8,345 nt of DNA from Belnapia sp. (GCA_028291445.1 JAQGIA010000199.1:1-8345), one strand, 5' to 3'; shown: positions 1 through 6,932, numbered from the stretch's first letter. Numbers and translations: made by a program. Notes: a model not told the origin generated them from the sequence alone.

Positions 1-1
1 A

Positions 2-1180
2 TTCCTCTCCTCCGTGCCGGATGCGCTGCCGGAGGAATATGCCGAGGAACTGGCGACCTTGCAGGCCAATGCCCCGCCGATGGGCTGGCCCTTCGTCCGC
101 CGCCGGATGGGCGCCGAGCTGGGCCCCACCTGGGAATCCCGGTTCAAGACCTTCGGGCGCGAGGCGGCGGCCGCGGCCTCGCTCGGCCAGGTGCCTCGGG
201 CGACCTTGCCGGATGGCCGCGAGGTGGCCTGCAAGCTGCAGTACCCGGACATGCCGAGCGTGGTGGAGGCCGACCTCCGCCAGCTCAAGCTGGCGATGAG
301 CGTCTATCGCCGGATGGACAGCGCGCTCGACAATGCCGAAGTCTACCAGGAGATGTGCGACCGGCTACGCGAGGAGCTCGACTACCTCCGCGAGGCGGCG
401 CAGATGCGACTCTATGGCCTCATGATGCGGGGAACGGAGGACGTCACCATCCCCGTGCCGGTCGAGGACTACTGCACCAAGCGGCTGCTGACGATGAACT
501 GGCTCGACGGCCGCGCCATCGTCAAGCGGCTGGAGGAAAACCCGCCGCTGGAGGAGCGGAACAGCTATGCCAGGTCGCTGTTCCGCGCCTGGTATAAGCC
601 GTTCTACCGCTATGGCGTCATCCACGGCGATCCGCATCTCGGCAACTACCAGGTGCGGCCGGACCGGGCAGGCATCAACCTGCTGGATTTCGGCACCATC
701 CGGGTCTTTCCGCCGAGCTTCGTGGGCGGCGTCATCATGCTGTACGAGGCGGTGCGCGACCACGACGAGGAGAAGGCGGCCGAGGCCTACCGGATCTGGG
801 GCTTCCGCAACCTGTCCAAGGAAACCATGGAGGTGCTGAGCCTCTGGGCCACCTTCCTCTATGAGCCGCTGGTGCAGGACAAGGTGCGGCCGATCCAGTA
901 TTCGGACGACATGTCCTATGGCCGCAAGGTCGCGCAGAAGGTGCATGAGGGGCTGAAGCGGACCGGCGGCGTCAAGATCCCCCGCGAATTCCCGCTGATG
1001 GACCGCGCGGCCATCGGCCTCGGCAGCGTCTTCCTGCGGCTGCGGGCCGATATCAACTGGCACCGCATCTTCATGGAACTGGTCGAGGATTTTTCCGAGG
1101 CGCAACTGGCCGAACGCCAGGCGGCCGCGCTGCGCGATGCCAAGGTGCCGGCCGCCGTGGTGCGCGGCAGCTCGGCCTGA
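2..1180 (+). CDS. ABC1/UbiB-family atypical kinase (AarF/ADCK type), 5' end outside window
   Basis: The reading frame is open from base 2, so the start lies upstream. A GTG at 14 is in frame, but the residues before it (FLSS) continue the family pattern 'GQ-x-LS..PD.LP.EY..EL..LQ', so it is internal. Numbering from that GTG, I see the alanine-rich loop AAAASLGQV (52-60), the nucleotide-binding lysine in VACK (K74), the acidic EELDY segment (120-124), the catalytic-loop variant IHGDPHLGN (203-211) and the metal-binding DFG (225-227). Only the N-terminus with the KxGQ motif is missing. Known family members support ubiquinone biosynthesis or quinone/lipid homeostasis and act as atypical ATPases/kinases at the membrane. 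The exact substrate cannot be read here. UbiB itself usually has two C-terminal transmembrane helices; this C-terminus is charged and lacks them, so it may be a UbiB-like paralogue rather than UbiB. It is followed by 193 bp before pntAA on the same strand. Confidence 0.93.
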   Translation, partial: FLSSVPDALPEEYAEELATLQANAPPMGWPFVRRRMGAELGPTWESRFKTFGREAAAAASLGQVPRATLPDGREVACKLQYPDMPSVVEADLRQLKLAMSVYRRMDSALDNAEVYQEMCDRLREELDYLREAAQMRLYGLMMRGTEDVTIPVPVEDYCTKRLLTMNWLDGRAIVKRLEENPPLEERNSYARSLFRAWYKPFYRYGVIHGDPHLGNYQVRPDRAGINLLDFGTIRVFPPSFVGGVIMLYEAVRDHDEEKAAEAYRIWGFRNLSKETMEVLSLWATFLYEPLVQDKVRPIQYSDDMSYGRKVAQKVHEGLKRTGGVKIPREFPLMDRAAIGLGSVFLRLRADINWHRIFMELVEDFSEAQLAERQAAALRDAKVPAAVVRGSSA

Positions 1181-1185
1181 GCTGC
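1167..1185. repeat. 7-bp inverted repeat spanning the ABC1 gene stop codon
   Basis: GCAGCTC (1167-1173), a 5-base loop, and GAGCTGC (1179-1185) pair perfectly across the TGA stop at 1178-1180. No T-run follows, so this is at best a weak or Rho-assisted 3' end structure. Confidence 0.3.
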
Positions 1186-1257
1186 ACGCCTGGACCCCGG
1201 GAGGCCCAGCCTGAGTTCCTCATCGCCCTCGATCGATGGCGTTTGACGGCACGCTCA

Positions 1258-1293
1258 GGGCAAGGCCGTTGCCCATGGCAGGAAATTCCATGG
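1258..1293. repeat. Cluster of small palindromes in the pnt leader
   Basis: Two overlapping dyads lie 81-116 bp upstream of the pntAA start. GGGCAA (1258-1263) and TTGCCC (1269-1274) surround a 5-base loop. Two CCATGG hexamers (1273-1278 and 1288-1293) flank the near-palindrome GGAAATTCC (1281-1289), giving a dyad-like block of 21 bp. The position between the ABC1 gene and pntAA fits an operator or leader structure, but no regulator is identified. A TTGACG hexamer at 1243-1248 resembles a -35 box, but no convincing -10 follows at the right distance. Confidence 0.3.
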
Positions 1294-1357
1294 CCGGTCT
1301 GGCGTGGCGCCAGGAGAGGCTTGCCTCCCCCGTCGCACTTCATCATGGTCCGGCCGC

Positions 1358-1371
1358 AAAGGGGGACCCCC
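1358..1371 (+). promoter_or_regulatory. pntAA ribosome binding site within a G5-A-C5 palindrome
   Basis: AAAGGGGG (1358-1365) is the purine-rich site that decides the ATG at 1374, at 8 bases spacing. It is directly followed by A and then CCCCC (1367-1371), so five G and five C form a perfect palindrome ending two bases before the start codon. In RNA a 4-bp G:C stem with a 3-base loop could form and mask the site. Confidence 0.6.
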
Positions 1372-1373
1372 GT

Positions 1374-2531
1374 ATGCGACTTGCAGTACTGAAGGAACGC
1401 CGGCCAGCCGAGACCCGGGTCGCCGCCACACCCGAGACGGTCAGGAAATTCATCGCGCTCGGCCTGACCGTCGCGGTCGAGGCCGGGGCCGGCCTGCGCG
1501 CAGGCATCCCGGACGCCGAATTCGCCGCGGCCGGCGCCGAGGTGGCGCCCGATGCGGCGGCGACCCTGAACGGCGCCGGCATCGTCCTCAAGATCCGGGC
1601 GCCGCTCGGCGCCGGCGAGGGCGAGATCGACGAGCTGGCGATGATCCCGCGCGGCGCGCTGATGCTCGGCCAGTTGCAGGCGACGCCGGAGATGGCGGCG
1701 AGCTATGCCCAGCTCGGCATCGATGCCGGGGCGATGGAGCTGGCGCCGCGCATCACCCGGGCGCAGTCGATGGATATCCTGTCCTCCCAGGCCAATCTCG
1801 CTGGCTACCGCGCGGTGATCGAGGCGGCCGCGACCTTCGACCGCGGCTTCCCGATGCTGATGACCGCGGCCGGCACCATCCCCGCCGCCAATGTCTTCAT
1901 CATGGGCGCCGGCGTGGCCGGACTGCAGGCGATCGCCACCGCGCGGCGGCTCGGCGGCCGGGTTTCCGCGACCGATGTGCGGCCGGCGGCGAAGGAGGAG
2001 ATCAAGTCGCTCGGCGCCAGCTTCGTCGGGCATGAGGACGAGGAAAGCCGCGCCGCGCAGACCGCCGGCGGCTATGCCAAGCCGATGAGCGCCGGCTTCA
2101 TGCAGAAGCAGGGCGAGGTCGTGGCCGCCCATCTGGCCAAGCAGGACATCATCGTCACCACCGCCCTGGTGCAGGGCCGCAAGGCGCCCACGCTGGTGAC
2201 GGCGGCGATGGTCGAGAGCATGAAGCCGGGCAGCGTCATCGTCGACATCGCCTCGGATGCCGGCGGCAACGTCGCGCTGACCAAGCCGGGCGAGGCCTTC
2301 ACCACGCCGGGCGGGGTGACCATCCTCGGCTTCCACAACTGGCCGGGCCGGATCCCGGCGGCGTCCTCGCAGCTGTTCGCGCGGAACCTGCTGACCCTGC
2401 TGACCACCTTCTGGGACCAGGAGGCCAAGGTCCCGAAGCTGCCGGCCGACGACGACATCGTCAAAGGCGTCATGCTGACCCGCGGCGGCGCCGTGGTGCA
2501 CCCGAGCTTCGCGCCCGCCCAGGCCGCCTGA
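1374..2531 (+). CDS. pntAA: Proton-translocating NAD(P)+ transhydrogenase, subunit alpha part 1 (NAD(H)-binding domain I)
   Basis: The 385-aa product matches the usual length of the soluble domain I subunit in split transhydrogenases. It binds NAD(H) and passes hydride to NADP+ in domain III of PntB, on the cytoplasmic face of the inner membrane. Visible hallmarks are the N-terminal MRLAVLKER, the RQD-loop residues R126, Q131 and D134 within PRITRAQSMD, the following SSQANLAGYRAV (137-148), the Rossmann glycines in GAGVAG (178-183), the acidic strand end ATDVRP with D201, and the mobile loop AGGYAKPMS (231-239). The ATG at 1374 was chosen because it has a strong ribosome site and gives the family N-terminus; an in-frame ATG at 1236 would add an unconserved 46-residue extension. 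The stop overlaps the ribosome site of pntAB. No odd residues were seen. Confidence 0.97.
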   Translation: MRLAVLKERRPAETRVAATPETVRKFIALGLTVAVEAGAGLRAGIPDAEFAAAGAEVAPDAAATLNGAGIVLKIRAPLGAGEGEIDELAMIPRGALMLGQLQATPEMAASYAQLGIDAGAMELAPRITRAQSMDILSSQANLAGYRAVIEAAATFDRGFPMLMTAAGTIPAANVFIMGAGVAGLQAIATARRLGGRVSATDVRPAAKEEIKSLGASFVGHEDEESRAAQTAGGYAKPMSAGFMQKQGEVVAAHLAKQDIIVTTALVQGRKAPTLVTAAMVESMKPGSVIVDIASDAGGNVALTKPGEAFTTPGGVTILGFHNWPGRIPAASSQLFARNLLTLLTTFWDQEAKVPKLPADDDIVKGVMLTRGGAVVHPSFAPAQAA

Positions 2532-2543
2532 GGAGACCGCCCC

Positions 2544-2942
2544 ATGAACCCGACCGAACTGGCCAACCAGGCCAGCGCCACGGCCAACCGCGCGCTGGAA
2601 TTGGCGATGCAGGCACGCCTGCTGGCCGAAGCCCATGTCGCCCCGGTGGCTGCCGCGGCCGAGCCCTTCCTGCTGCTGCTGACGATCTTCCTGCTGGCCT
2701 GCTTCGTCGGCTACTACGTCGTGTGGAACGTCACCCCGGCGCTGCATAGCCCGCTGATGGGCGTGACCAATGCCATCTCCTCGGTGATCGTCGTCGGCGC
2801 CATCCTGGCCGCCGGGCTTGGCGAAAGCGTCGCGGCGCAGGTCTTCGGCTTCATCGCGGTGACGCTGGCCTCGGTGAATATCTTCGGCGGCTTCCTGGTT
2901 TCCCGCCGCATGCTGTCGATGTTCAAGAAGAAGGGGAGCTAG
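2544..2942 (+). CDS. pntAB: NAD(P) transhydrogenase, subunit alpha part 2 (membrane domain IIa)
   Basis: The 132-aa product is the small membrane subunit that, with the N-terminal half of PntB, forms the proton channel (domain II) of transhydrogenase. After a polar N-terminal helix (1-35) there are three hydrophobic segments at about 41-60, 77-95 and 97-118. The strongly conserved stretches [20 protein letters not shown] (55-74) and [13 protein letters not shown] (75-87) are diagnostic, as is the C-terminal [17 protein letters not shown] followed by lysines. The ribosome site AGGAG at 2531-2535 begins on the last base of the pntAA stop, and the intergenic gap is 12 bp, so translation is probably coupled. 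Such a separate IIa gene is the R. rubrum-type three-subunit arrangement, in contrast to the fused PntA of E. coli. Confidence 0.97.
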   Translation: MNPTELANQASATANRALELAMQARLLAEAHVAPVAAAAEPFLLLLTIFLLACFVGYYVVWNVTPALHSPLMGVTNAISSVIVVGAILAAGLGESVAAQVFGFIAVTLASVNIFGGFLVSRRMLSMFKKKGS

Positions 2943-2945
2943 GCC

Positions 2946-4352
2946 GTGGGGCAGACTTTCTCGACCCTGGCCTATCTGGTCGCCTCGGTCCTCTTCATCA
3001 TGGCGTTGCGGGGGCTGTCGCATCCCGAGACCAGCCGCCGGGGCAATGTCTTCGGCATGGTTGGCATGGCGATCGCCGTGGTCGCCACCCTGCTGAAGCC
3101 GGGCATGGGGGCGGGCGGCATCGCCCTCGTCATCGCCGGGATCGCCATCGGCGGCGGCATCGGCGCCGTGGTCGCCAACCGCATCCAGATGACCTCGCTG
3201 CCGCAGCTGGTCGCCGCCTTCCACTCGCTGGTCGGCCTCGCCGCGGTCTTCGTCGCCGCGGCCGCCTTCTACGCGCCGGAGAGCTTCGGCATCGGCCATT
3301 CCGGCGATATCCACGGCAGCTCGCTGGTCGAGATGTCGCTCGGCCTCGCCATCGGTGCCATTACCTTCTCCGGCTCGGTCATCGCCTTCGCCAAACTGGA
3401 TGGCCGGATGTCCGGCGCGCCCATCCTGTTCAACGGGCAGCACTGGCTGAACCTGGCGCTCGGCATCCTGATGCTGGTGCTGGTCATCGCCTTCGTCTCG
3501 ACCGGCAATCCGCTGCTGTTCTGGATGATCGCGCTGCTCGCCTTCGCCCTGGGCTTCCTGCTGATCATCCCGATCGGCGGCGCGGACATGCCGGTGGTCG
3601 TCTCGATGCTGAACAGCTATTCCGGCTGGGCGGCGGCTGGCATCGGCTTCACCATCGGCAACCTGCTGCTGATCGTGACCGGGGCGCTGGTCGGTGCCTC
3701 GGGCGCCATCCTGTCCTACATCCTGTGCAAAGGCATGAACCGCAGCATCATCAACGTGCTGCTGGGCGGCTTCGGCACCACCGGCGGCGAGGCCGGCCCT
3801 GGCGCCGGCAACGGTGACCGCGCCCCGGTGAAAGCCGGCAGCCCGGAGGACGCCGCCTATATCATGAAGAACTCGCAGAAGATCATCATCGTGCCCGGCT
3901 ATGGCATGGCGGTGGCGCAGGCCCAGCAGGTGCTGCGGGAGATGGGCGACCTGCTGAAGAAGGAGGGCGTGGACGTCACCTACGCCATCCACCCGGTCGC
4001 CGGCCGCATGCCCGGCCATATGAACGTCCTGCTCGCCGAGGCGAATGTTCCCTACGACGACGTCAAGGAGCTGGAGGAGATCAACCCGGAGTTCGCCGAC
4101 GCCGACGTCGCCTTCGTGATCGGGGCGAATGACGTGACCAATCCGGCCGCGAAGACCGACAAGTCCAGCGCCATCTACGGCATGCCCATCCTGGACGTGG
4201 AGCGGGCCAAGACGGTGTTCTTCATCAAGCGCGGCATGGCCAGCGGTTATGCAGGCGTCGACAACGAGCTGTTCTTCCGGCCGAATACGATGATGCTGTT
4301 CGGCGATGCGAAGAAGGTGACGCAGGCGATCGTCCAGGCGTTGCAGCGGTAG
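2946..4352 (+). CDS. pntB: NAD(P) transhydrogenase, subunit beta (membrane domain IIb and NADP(H)-binding domain III)
   Basis: The 468-aa product has the family length. Residues 1-275 are a multi-helix membrane domain; 305-468 form the NADP(H)-binding domain III. Key positions match those studied in E. coli PntB: H93 in AAFHSLVGL (channel histidine), D214 in GGADMPVVV and N223 in MLNSYSGW. Domain III shows PGYGMAVAQAQ (317-327), GRMPGHMNVLLAEA (353-366), GANDVTNPAA (393-402) and KRGMASGYAGVDN (428-440). The two parts are joined by a Gly/Ala-rich linker (about 275-300), normal for the family. The start is GTG at 2946, three bases after the pntAB stop, with AAGGGGAG (2931-2938) at 7 bases spacing inside the end of pntAB. 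With PntAA and PntAB it couples inward proton flow to NADPH formation. It ends about 80 bp before a strong terminator. Confidence 0.97.
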   Translation: MGQTFSTLAYLVASVLFIMALRGLSHPETSRRGNVFGMVGMAIAVVATLLKPGMGAGGIALVIAGIAIGGGIGAVVANRIQMTSLPQLVAAFHSLVGLAAVFVAAAAFYAPESFGIGHSGDIHGSSLVEMSLGLAIGAITFSGSVIAFAKLDGRMSGAPILFNGQHWLNLALGILMLVLVIAFVSTGNPLLFWMIALLAFALGFLLIIPIGGADMPVVVSMLNSYSGWAAAGIGFTIGNLLLIVTGALVGASGAILSYILCKGMNRSIINVLLGGFGTTGGEAGPGAGNGDRAPVKAGSPEDAAYIMKNSQKIIIVPGYGMAVAQAQQVLREMGDLLKKEGVDVTYAIHPVAGRMPGHMNVLLAEANVPYDDVKELEEINPEFADADVAFVIGANDVTNPAAKTDKSSAIYGMPILDVERAKTVFFIKRGMASGYAGVDNELFFRPNTMMLFGDAKKVTQAIVQALQR

Positions 4353-4430
4353 CAGGAAAAGTATTTTCCCACTGGGCGCAGTGCGTCCCGCCCGCCTTTA
4401 TTTCTGTTGGTTTGCCCATAAAAATAGATG

Positions 4431-4467
4431 AGGGGCCGGGAGAACACCTTCTCCCGGCCTTTCCTTT
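4431..4467. terminator. Intrinsic, probably bidirectional terminator between pntB and the rutB-like gene
   Basis: GGCCGGGAGAA (4434-4444) and TTCTCCCGGCC (4449-4459) form a perfect 11-bp stem with a CACC loop, followed by TTTCCTTT on the plus strand. On the minus strand the stem is followed within about 10 bases by a T-run (complement of the A-run at 4420-4424). It lies between two convergent genes and touches the stop codon of the minus-strand gene, so it can serve both. Two smaller dyads precede it: GGAAAA/TTTTCC (4355-4369) and CACTG/CAGTG (4370-4383). Confidence 0.9.
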
Positions 4468-5164
4468 ATCCGTTGCTCCGCAACGCCGCCCGCAGCTCCG
4501 CCCCCGTGGTCAGCCAGCCGAAGAACGCCTGCACGTTGAATTCGGTCGCCTCCTGCGCTCCCGGCCCTGCCGCCATGGTTGCGTCGGTCACCATGACGGG
4601 GAAGAATTCGCGGTGGTAGGCGTCGCGGATGGTGCTCTCGACGCAGACATTGGTGGCGACGCCGGCGACCAGCACCGTGCGGATCCGCCGCGCCGCCAGT
4701 AGCTGCTCAAGCCCGGTGCCGGCGAAGCCGCTGTAGCGCGCCTTGGGCACCAGCAAGTCGCCCGGCTGCGGCGCCAGCCCATCGACGATCGCATGGTCCC
4801 AGGTGCCGTGGGTGATGAGCTTGCCGGCATAGGCCTCGTTCGCCCGCATGAATTTCAGCGCATTGGACTTGTGCCAGACCGGAGCGCCCTGGCTGCCCGC
4901 ATGGGGGCCGGGCGCCTCCCGCAGGTCGGGCGAAAAGCCGTTCTGCAGGAATATGACCGGAATGCCCGCAGCCCGGCAGGCGGCGATCACCTGCGCCGTC
5001 TCCTCGATGACCGGCGCCGCGCCGGAGACGTCGAAGCCGCACAGGTCGAGATAGCCGCCCTTCGAGCAATAGGCGTTCTGCATATCCACCACGATCAGCG
5101 CGGTTTCCTCGGGCACGACGCTGATGGGCTCGGGGCGGGCGGCGAGCTGGATGGTACGGGGCAT
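4466..5164 (-). CDS. rutB: Isochorismatase-family cysteine hydrolase, RutB-like (ureidoacrylate amidohydrolase)
   Basis: The 232-aa product aligns by eye along its whole length with E. coli RutB (about 230 aa). Conserved blocks are ALIVVDMQNAY (22-32), GGYLDLCGFDVS (36-47), HKSNALKFMR (98-107), LVPKARYSGF (138-147), GVATNVCVESTIRDAYHREF (168-187) and VQAFFGW (211-217). The expected catalytic triad is D27, K141 and C174, with the cis-peptide region V169-A170-T171 before the cysteine. RutB hydrolyses (peroxy)ureidoacrylate to aminoacrylate, releasing CO2 and ammonia, in uracil degradation in the cytoplasm. The start ATG at 5164 has AGGAG (5171-5175, minus strand) at 6 bases spacing; the frame is open further upstream, but that extension looks non-coding. 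No other rut gene is in the window, so activity on a related ureido or amide substrate is possible. The family call is firm, the substrate less so. Confidence 0.88.
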   Translation of the reverse strand: MPRTIQLAARPEPISVVPEETALIVVDMQNAYCSKGGYLDLCGFDVSGAAPVIEETAQVIAACRAAGIPVIFLQNGFSPDLREAPGPHAGSQGAPVWHKSNALKFMRANEAYAGKLITHGTWDHAIVDGLAPQPGDLLVPKARYSGFAGTGLEQLLAARRIRTVLVAGVATNVCVESTIRDAYHREFFPVMVTDATMAAGPGAQEATEFNVQAFFGWLTTGAELRAALRSNG

Positions 5165-5199
5165 GGCAGGCTCCTGATCGGGGTGACGCGGCGAAGCAC

Positions 5200-5211
5200 G
5201 TGGCATGCCAC
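5200..5211. promoter_or_regulatory. 12-bp perfect palindrome upstream of the rutB-like gene
   Basis: GTGGCATGCCAC reads the same on both strands and lies 35 bp upstream of the minus-strand start codon, where a repressor or activator site would sit. No matching second copy was seen nearby and the binding protein is unknown. It does not match the RutR consensus as I know it (TTGACCA-N2-TGGTCAA). Confidence 0.35.
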
Positions 5212-5319
5212 CCCCACGGCCATCCCTCGGACCATTCCACCCTACGGCGCACGACGCCCCGAACGTTTGGTCGCATTCACGATCCTGTTGCTCAACCGGA
5301 TGGGAGCACGCTCGCTCGC

Positions 5320-5345
5320 TGAAGCAAGTATTAGGATTGAAGCAA
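5320..5345. repeat. 8-bp direct repeat TGAAGCAA in the divergent spacer
   Basis: TGAAGCAA occurs at 5320-5327 and again at 5338-5345, 18 bp apart start to start, just upstream of the membrane-protein start. Between them lies TATTAG (5329-5334), which resembles a -10 element, but no convincing -35 was found at 16-18 bp. It may be a paired half-site for a regulator of the plus-strand gene. Confidence 0.3.
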
Positions 5346-5354
5346 CCTTCCGAA

Positions 5355-6884
5355 ATGCTCATCCGCATGTCCAACGAGTTCCAGGGCGACTTCCAGGGCA
5401 AGAGCAACCCCCAGCCGGCCCTTGCGGCAAGGCTGGGACCCCGGCGCGGCCGCGCCGCGCCGGGCAGCGGTCCGCATCCCGAGCAGCATCCCCAGCCGCA
5501 TCCCATCTGGGCCATCGCCATGGTGACCCTGCTGCTGATCTGGCCGGCGATCTGGAACGGCTATCCGCTGGTCTTCGTCGATACCGGCACCTACCTCGGC
5601 CAGGCGCTGATCGGCTATGTCGGCTGGGACCGTCCGCCCTTCTACAGCCTGTTCATGCATGCCCTGCACTGGCGGCAGTCGCTTTGGCTGGTGGTGATCG
5701 GGCAGGGGCTGCTGCTGGCGCATCTGCTGCACCTCGTGCTGCGGGTTCAGGGGTATTCCGGCCCGGCGCCCTTGCTGCTGACCGGCATTGCCCTGGCGAT
5801 GCTGACCGGCCTGCCCTTTGTCACCGCCCAGCTCCAGCCGGATCTGTTTACCGGTGTCGTGGTGCTCTGCGCCTGGCTGACCGGCTTCCGCCGGTCCTGC
5901 CTGTCGGTCGCGGAACGCCGTTATGTGCTGGCGCTGTTCACCCTCGCGGTCGCGGTGCATCAAAGCCACCTGCTGCTCGCCTTCGGCCTGGCCTGCGTCA
6001 GTGCCGTGATCTGGACGGCCCGCGGGCTGCGGCCGGCGGCACAGGCTTTCGGCCGCCTGGCGCTGCCGCCGCTGCTGGCGCTGGCGGGCCTGGTGACGGT
6101 GAATGCACTGGCGCATAAATCGCCGGCGCCCTCGCCCTATGGCTCGGTCTTCCTGGCGGCGCGCATCCTGTTCGACGAGACCGGCCATGGCTGGCTGGCG
6201 CGGCATTGCCCCGATCCCGAATGGCGCATCTGCGCGGTCAGCGACCGGCTCGGCGCCGACCACAATATCTTCCTCTGGACCCTCGACGGGCCGCTCTACA
6301 CCACCCTCGGCGGCCCCAAGGGCTGGGCCGGGGAAGCTTCCGCGCTGATCCGCGGCGTGGTGCTGGAAGACCCGATCGGCATTCTCCGCGCGGCTGCGGC
6401 CAATACCATGGTCCAGCTGGTGAAGATCAATACCGGCGACGGGCTGGGCCCCTGGCCTGGCCAGCCGGGACCGGAGCGGCTGATCCGCGGCTATTTCCCG
6501 CGCGAGCACGCGGCCTTCCTGGCGGCGCGGCAGCAGAGCGGCGAGTTGCTGATCCTGGCGCGGCGGCTGTCCCCGCTGCATACCACGGTCTACTTCGGCT
6601 CGCTGGTGCTGCTGCTCGGCGTGCTAGCGGTGCGGCGGCGGGCGCCGCAGCACGTGGTGCTGATCGCGCTGGTGCTGGCCGCCTGCCTCGGCAATGCGGC
6701 GATCACCGGGGCCTTGTCGGGTCCCGCCGGTCGCTACCAGGCGCGGCTGACCTGGCTCGGCCTGGTCGCCACCGTGGCCATCATGCTGCCGCGGCCGCGC
6801 CCCGGTTCGCAATCCGACCCGGAGACGGGAACGCCCATGGCCACCGGCCCGGCCGCCTCGGCCCGGGCCTGCAGCCCCGCCTGA
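5355..6884 (+). CDS. Multi-pass membrane protein of unknown function, possible GT-C-type glycosyltransferase
   Basis: I do not recognise a named family. From ATG 5355 the product is 509 aa: a polar Pro/Gln/Arg-rich N-terminus (1-50), then about ten hydrophobic segments (roughly 51-69, 109-130, 137-157, 163-178, 190-205, 206-221, 233-252, 410-426, 432-452, 465-478), a long hydrophilic loop at 253-405 and a polar C-terminal tail. After the first helix comes VFVDTGTYLGQAL (73-85), then WDRPPFYSLFMHALH (91-105). An acidic residue in the first outer loop followed by a 'PPxYxL' stretch is reminiscent of GT-C enzymes such as the ArnT/PMT group, but this is only suggestive. No Shine-Dalgarno is clear; ATG at 5367 (505 aa) or even 5520 are alternatives. 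Strong G/C third positions begin at about 5370 and support a start near there. It is divergent from the rutB-like gene and convergent with the SDR gene. Confidence 0.85.
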   Translation: MLIRMSNEFQGDFQGKSNPQPALAARLGPRRGRAAPGSGPHPEQHPQPHPIWAIAMVTLLLIWPAIWNGYPLVFVDTGTYLGQALIGYVGWDRPPFYSLFMHALHWRQSLWLVVIGQGLLLAHLLHLVLRVQGYSGPAPLLLTGIALAMLTGLPFVTAQLQPDLFTGVVVLCAWLTGFRRSCLSVAERRYVLALFTLAVAVHQSHLLLAFGLACVSAVIWTARGLRPAAQAFGRLALPPLLALAGLVTVNALAHKSPAPSPYGSVFLAARILFDETGHGWLARHCPDPEWRICAVSDRLGADHNIFLWTLDGPLYTTLGGPKGWAGEASALIRGVVLEDPIGILRAAAANTMVQLVKINTGDGLGPWPGQPGPERLIRGYFPREHAAFLAARQQSGELLILARRLSPLHTTVYFGSLVLLLGVLAVRRRAPQHVVLIALVLAACLGNAAITGALSGPAGRYQARLTWLGLVATVAIMLPRPRPGSQSDPETGTPMATGPAASARACSPA

Positions 6885-6918
6885 GGGAGTCCCGCCTGAG
6901 GAGCCCCGCCTCAGCGGG
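6874..6918. repeat. Three-copy 14-15-bp tandem repeat with hairpin at the convergent junction
   Basis: Three near-copies of G(C/T)CCCGCCTGAGG(G)A occur at 6874-6888, 6889-6902 and, partly, 6903-6914. The first contains the stop codon TGA (6882-6884) of the membrane-protein gene. The second and third, with the following CGGG, form a stem: CCCGCCTGAGG (6891-6901) against CCTCAGCGGG (6909-6918), with one bulged C and a 7-base loop. No T-run follows on either strand, so termination here would be weak or Rho-dependent. Confidence 0.55.
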
Positions 6919-6932
6919 CCTCGCTTCGGCGG

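Noticed and set aside
365..1105. A 246-codon minus-strand frame within the ABC1 kinase gene
   Set aside because: Shadow of the conserved kinase frame; composition typical of antisense GC-rich DNA.
1243..1248. TTGACG as a -35 box for the pnt operon
   Set aside because: No -10-like hexamer lies 16-18 bp downstream, so a promoter cannot be called from it.
1236..1373. Upstream in-frame extension of pntAA to ATG 1236
   Set aside because: The extra 46 residues are not part of the transhydrogenase family, and the ATG at 1374 has a strong ribosome site and the canonical N-terminus.
1071..4019. A 982-codon open frame on the minus strand, antisense to the pnt operon
   Set aside because: Its translation is low-complexity and rich in Asp, His, Gln, Gly and Arg, as expected for the reverse of GC-rich coding DNA. 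The opposite strand carries three clear conserved genes over the same bases.
5268..5272. TGGTC resembling half of a RutR site in the divergent spacer
   Set aside because: The second half (TTGACCA) is missing at the right distance, and a 5-bp match is expected by chance.
5331..6581. A 416-codon open frame on the minus strand, antisense to the membrane-protein gene
   Set aside because: Gln/Arg/Gly-rich shadow translation with no domain, while the plus frame has proper helices and G/C third positions.
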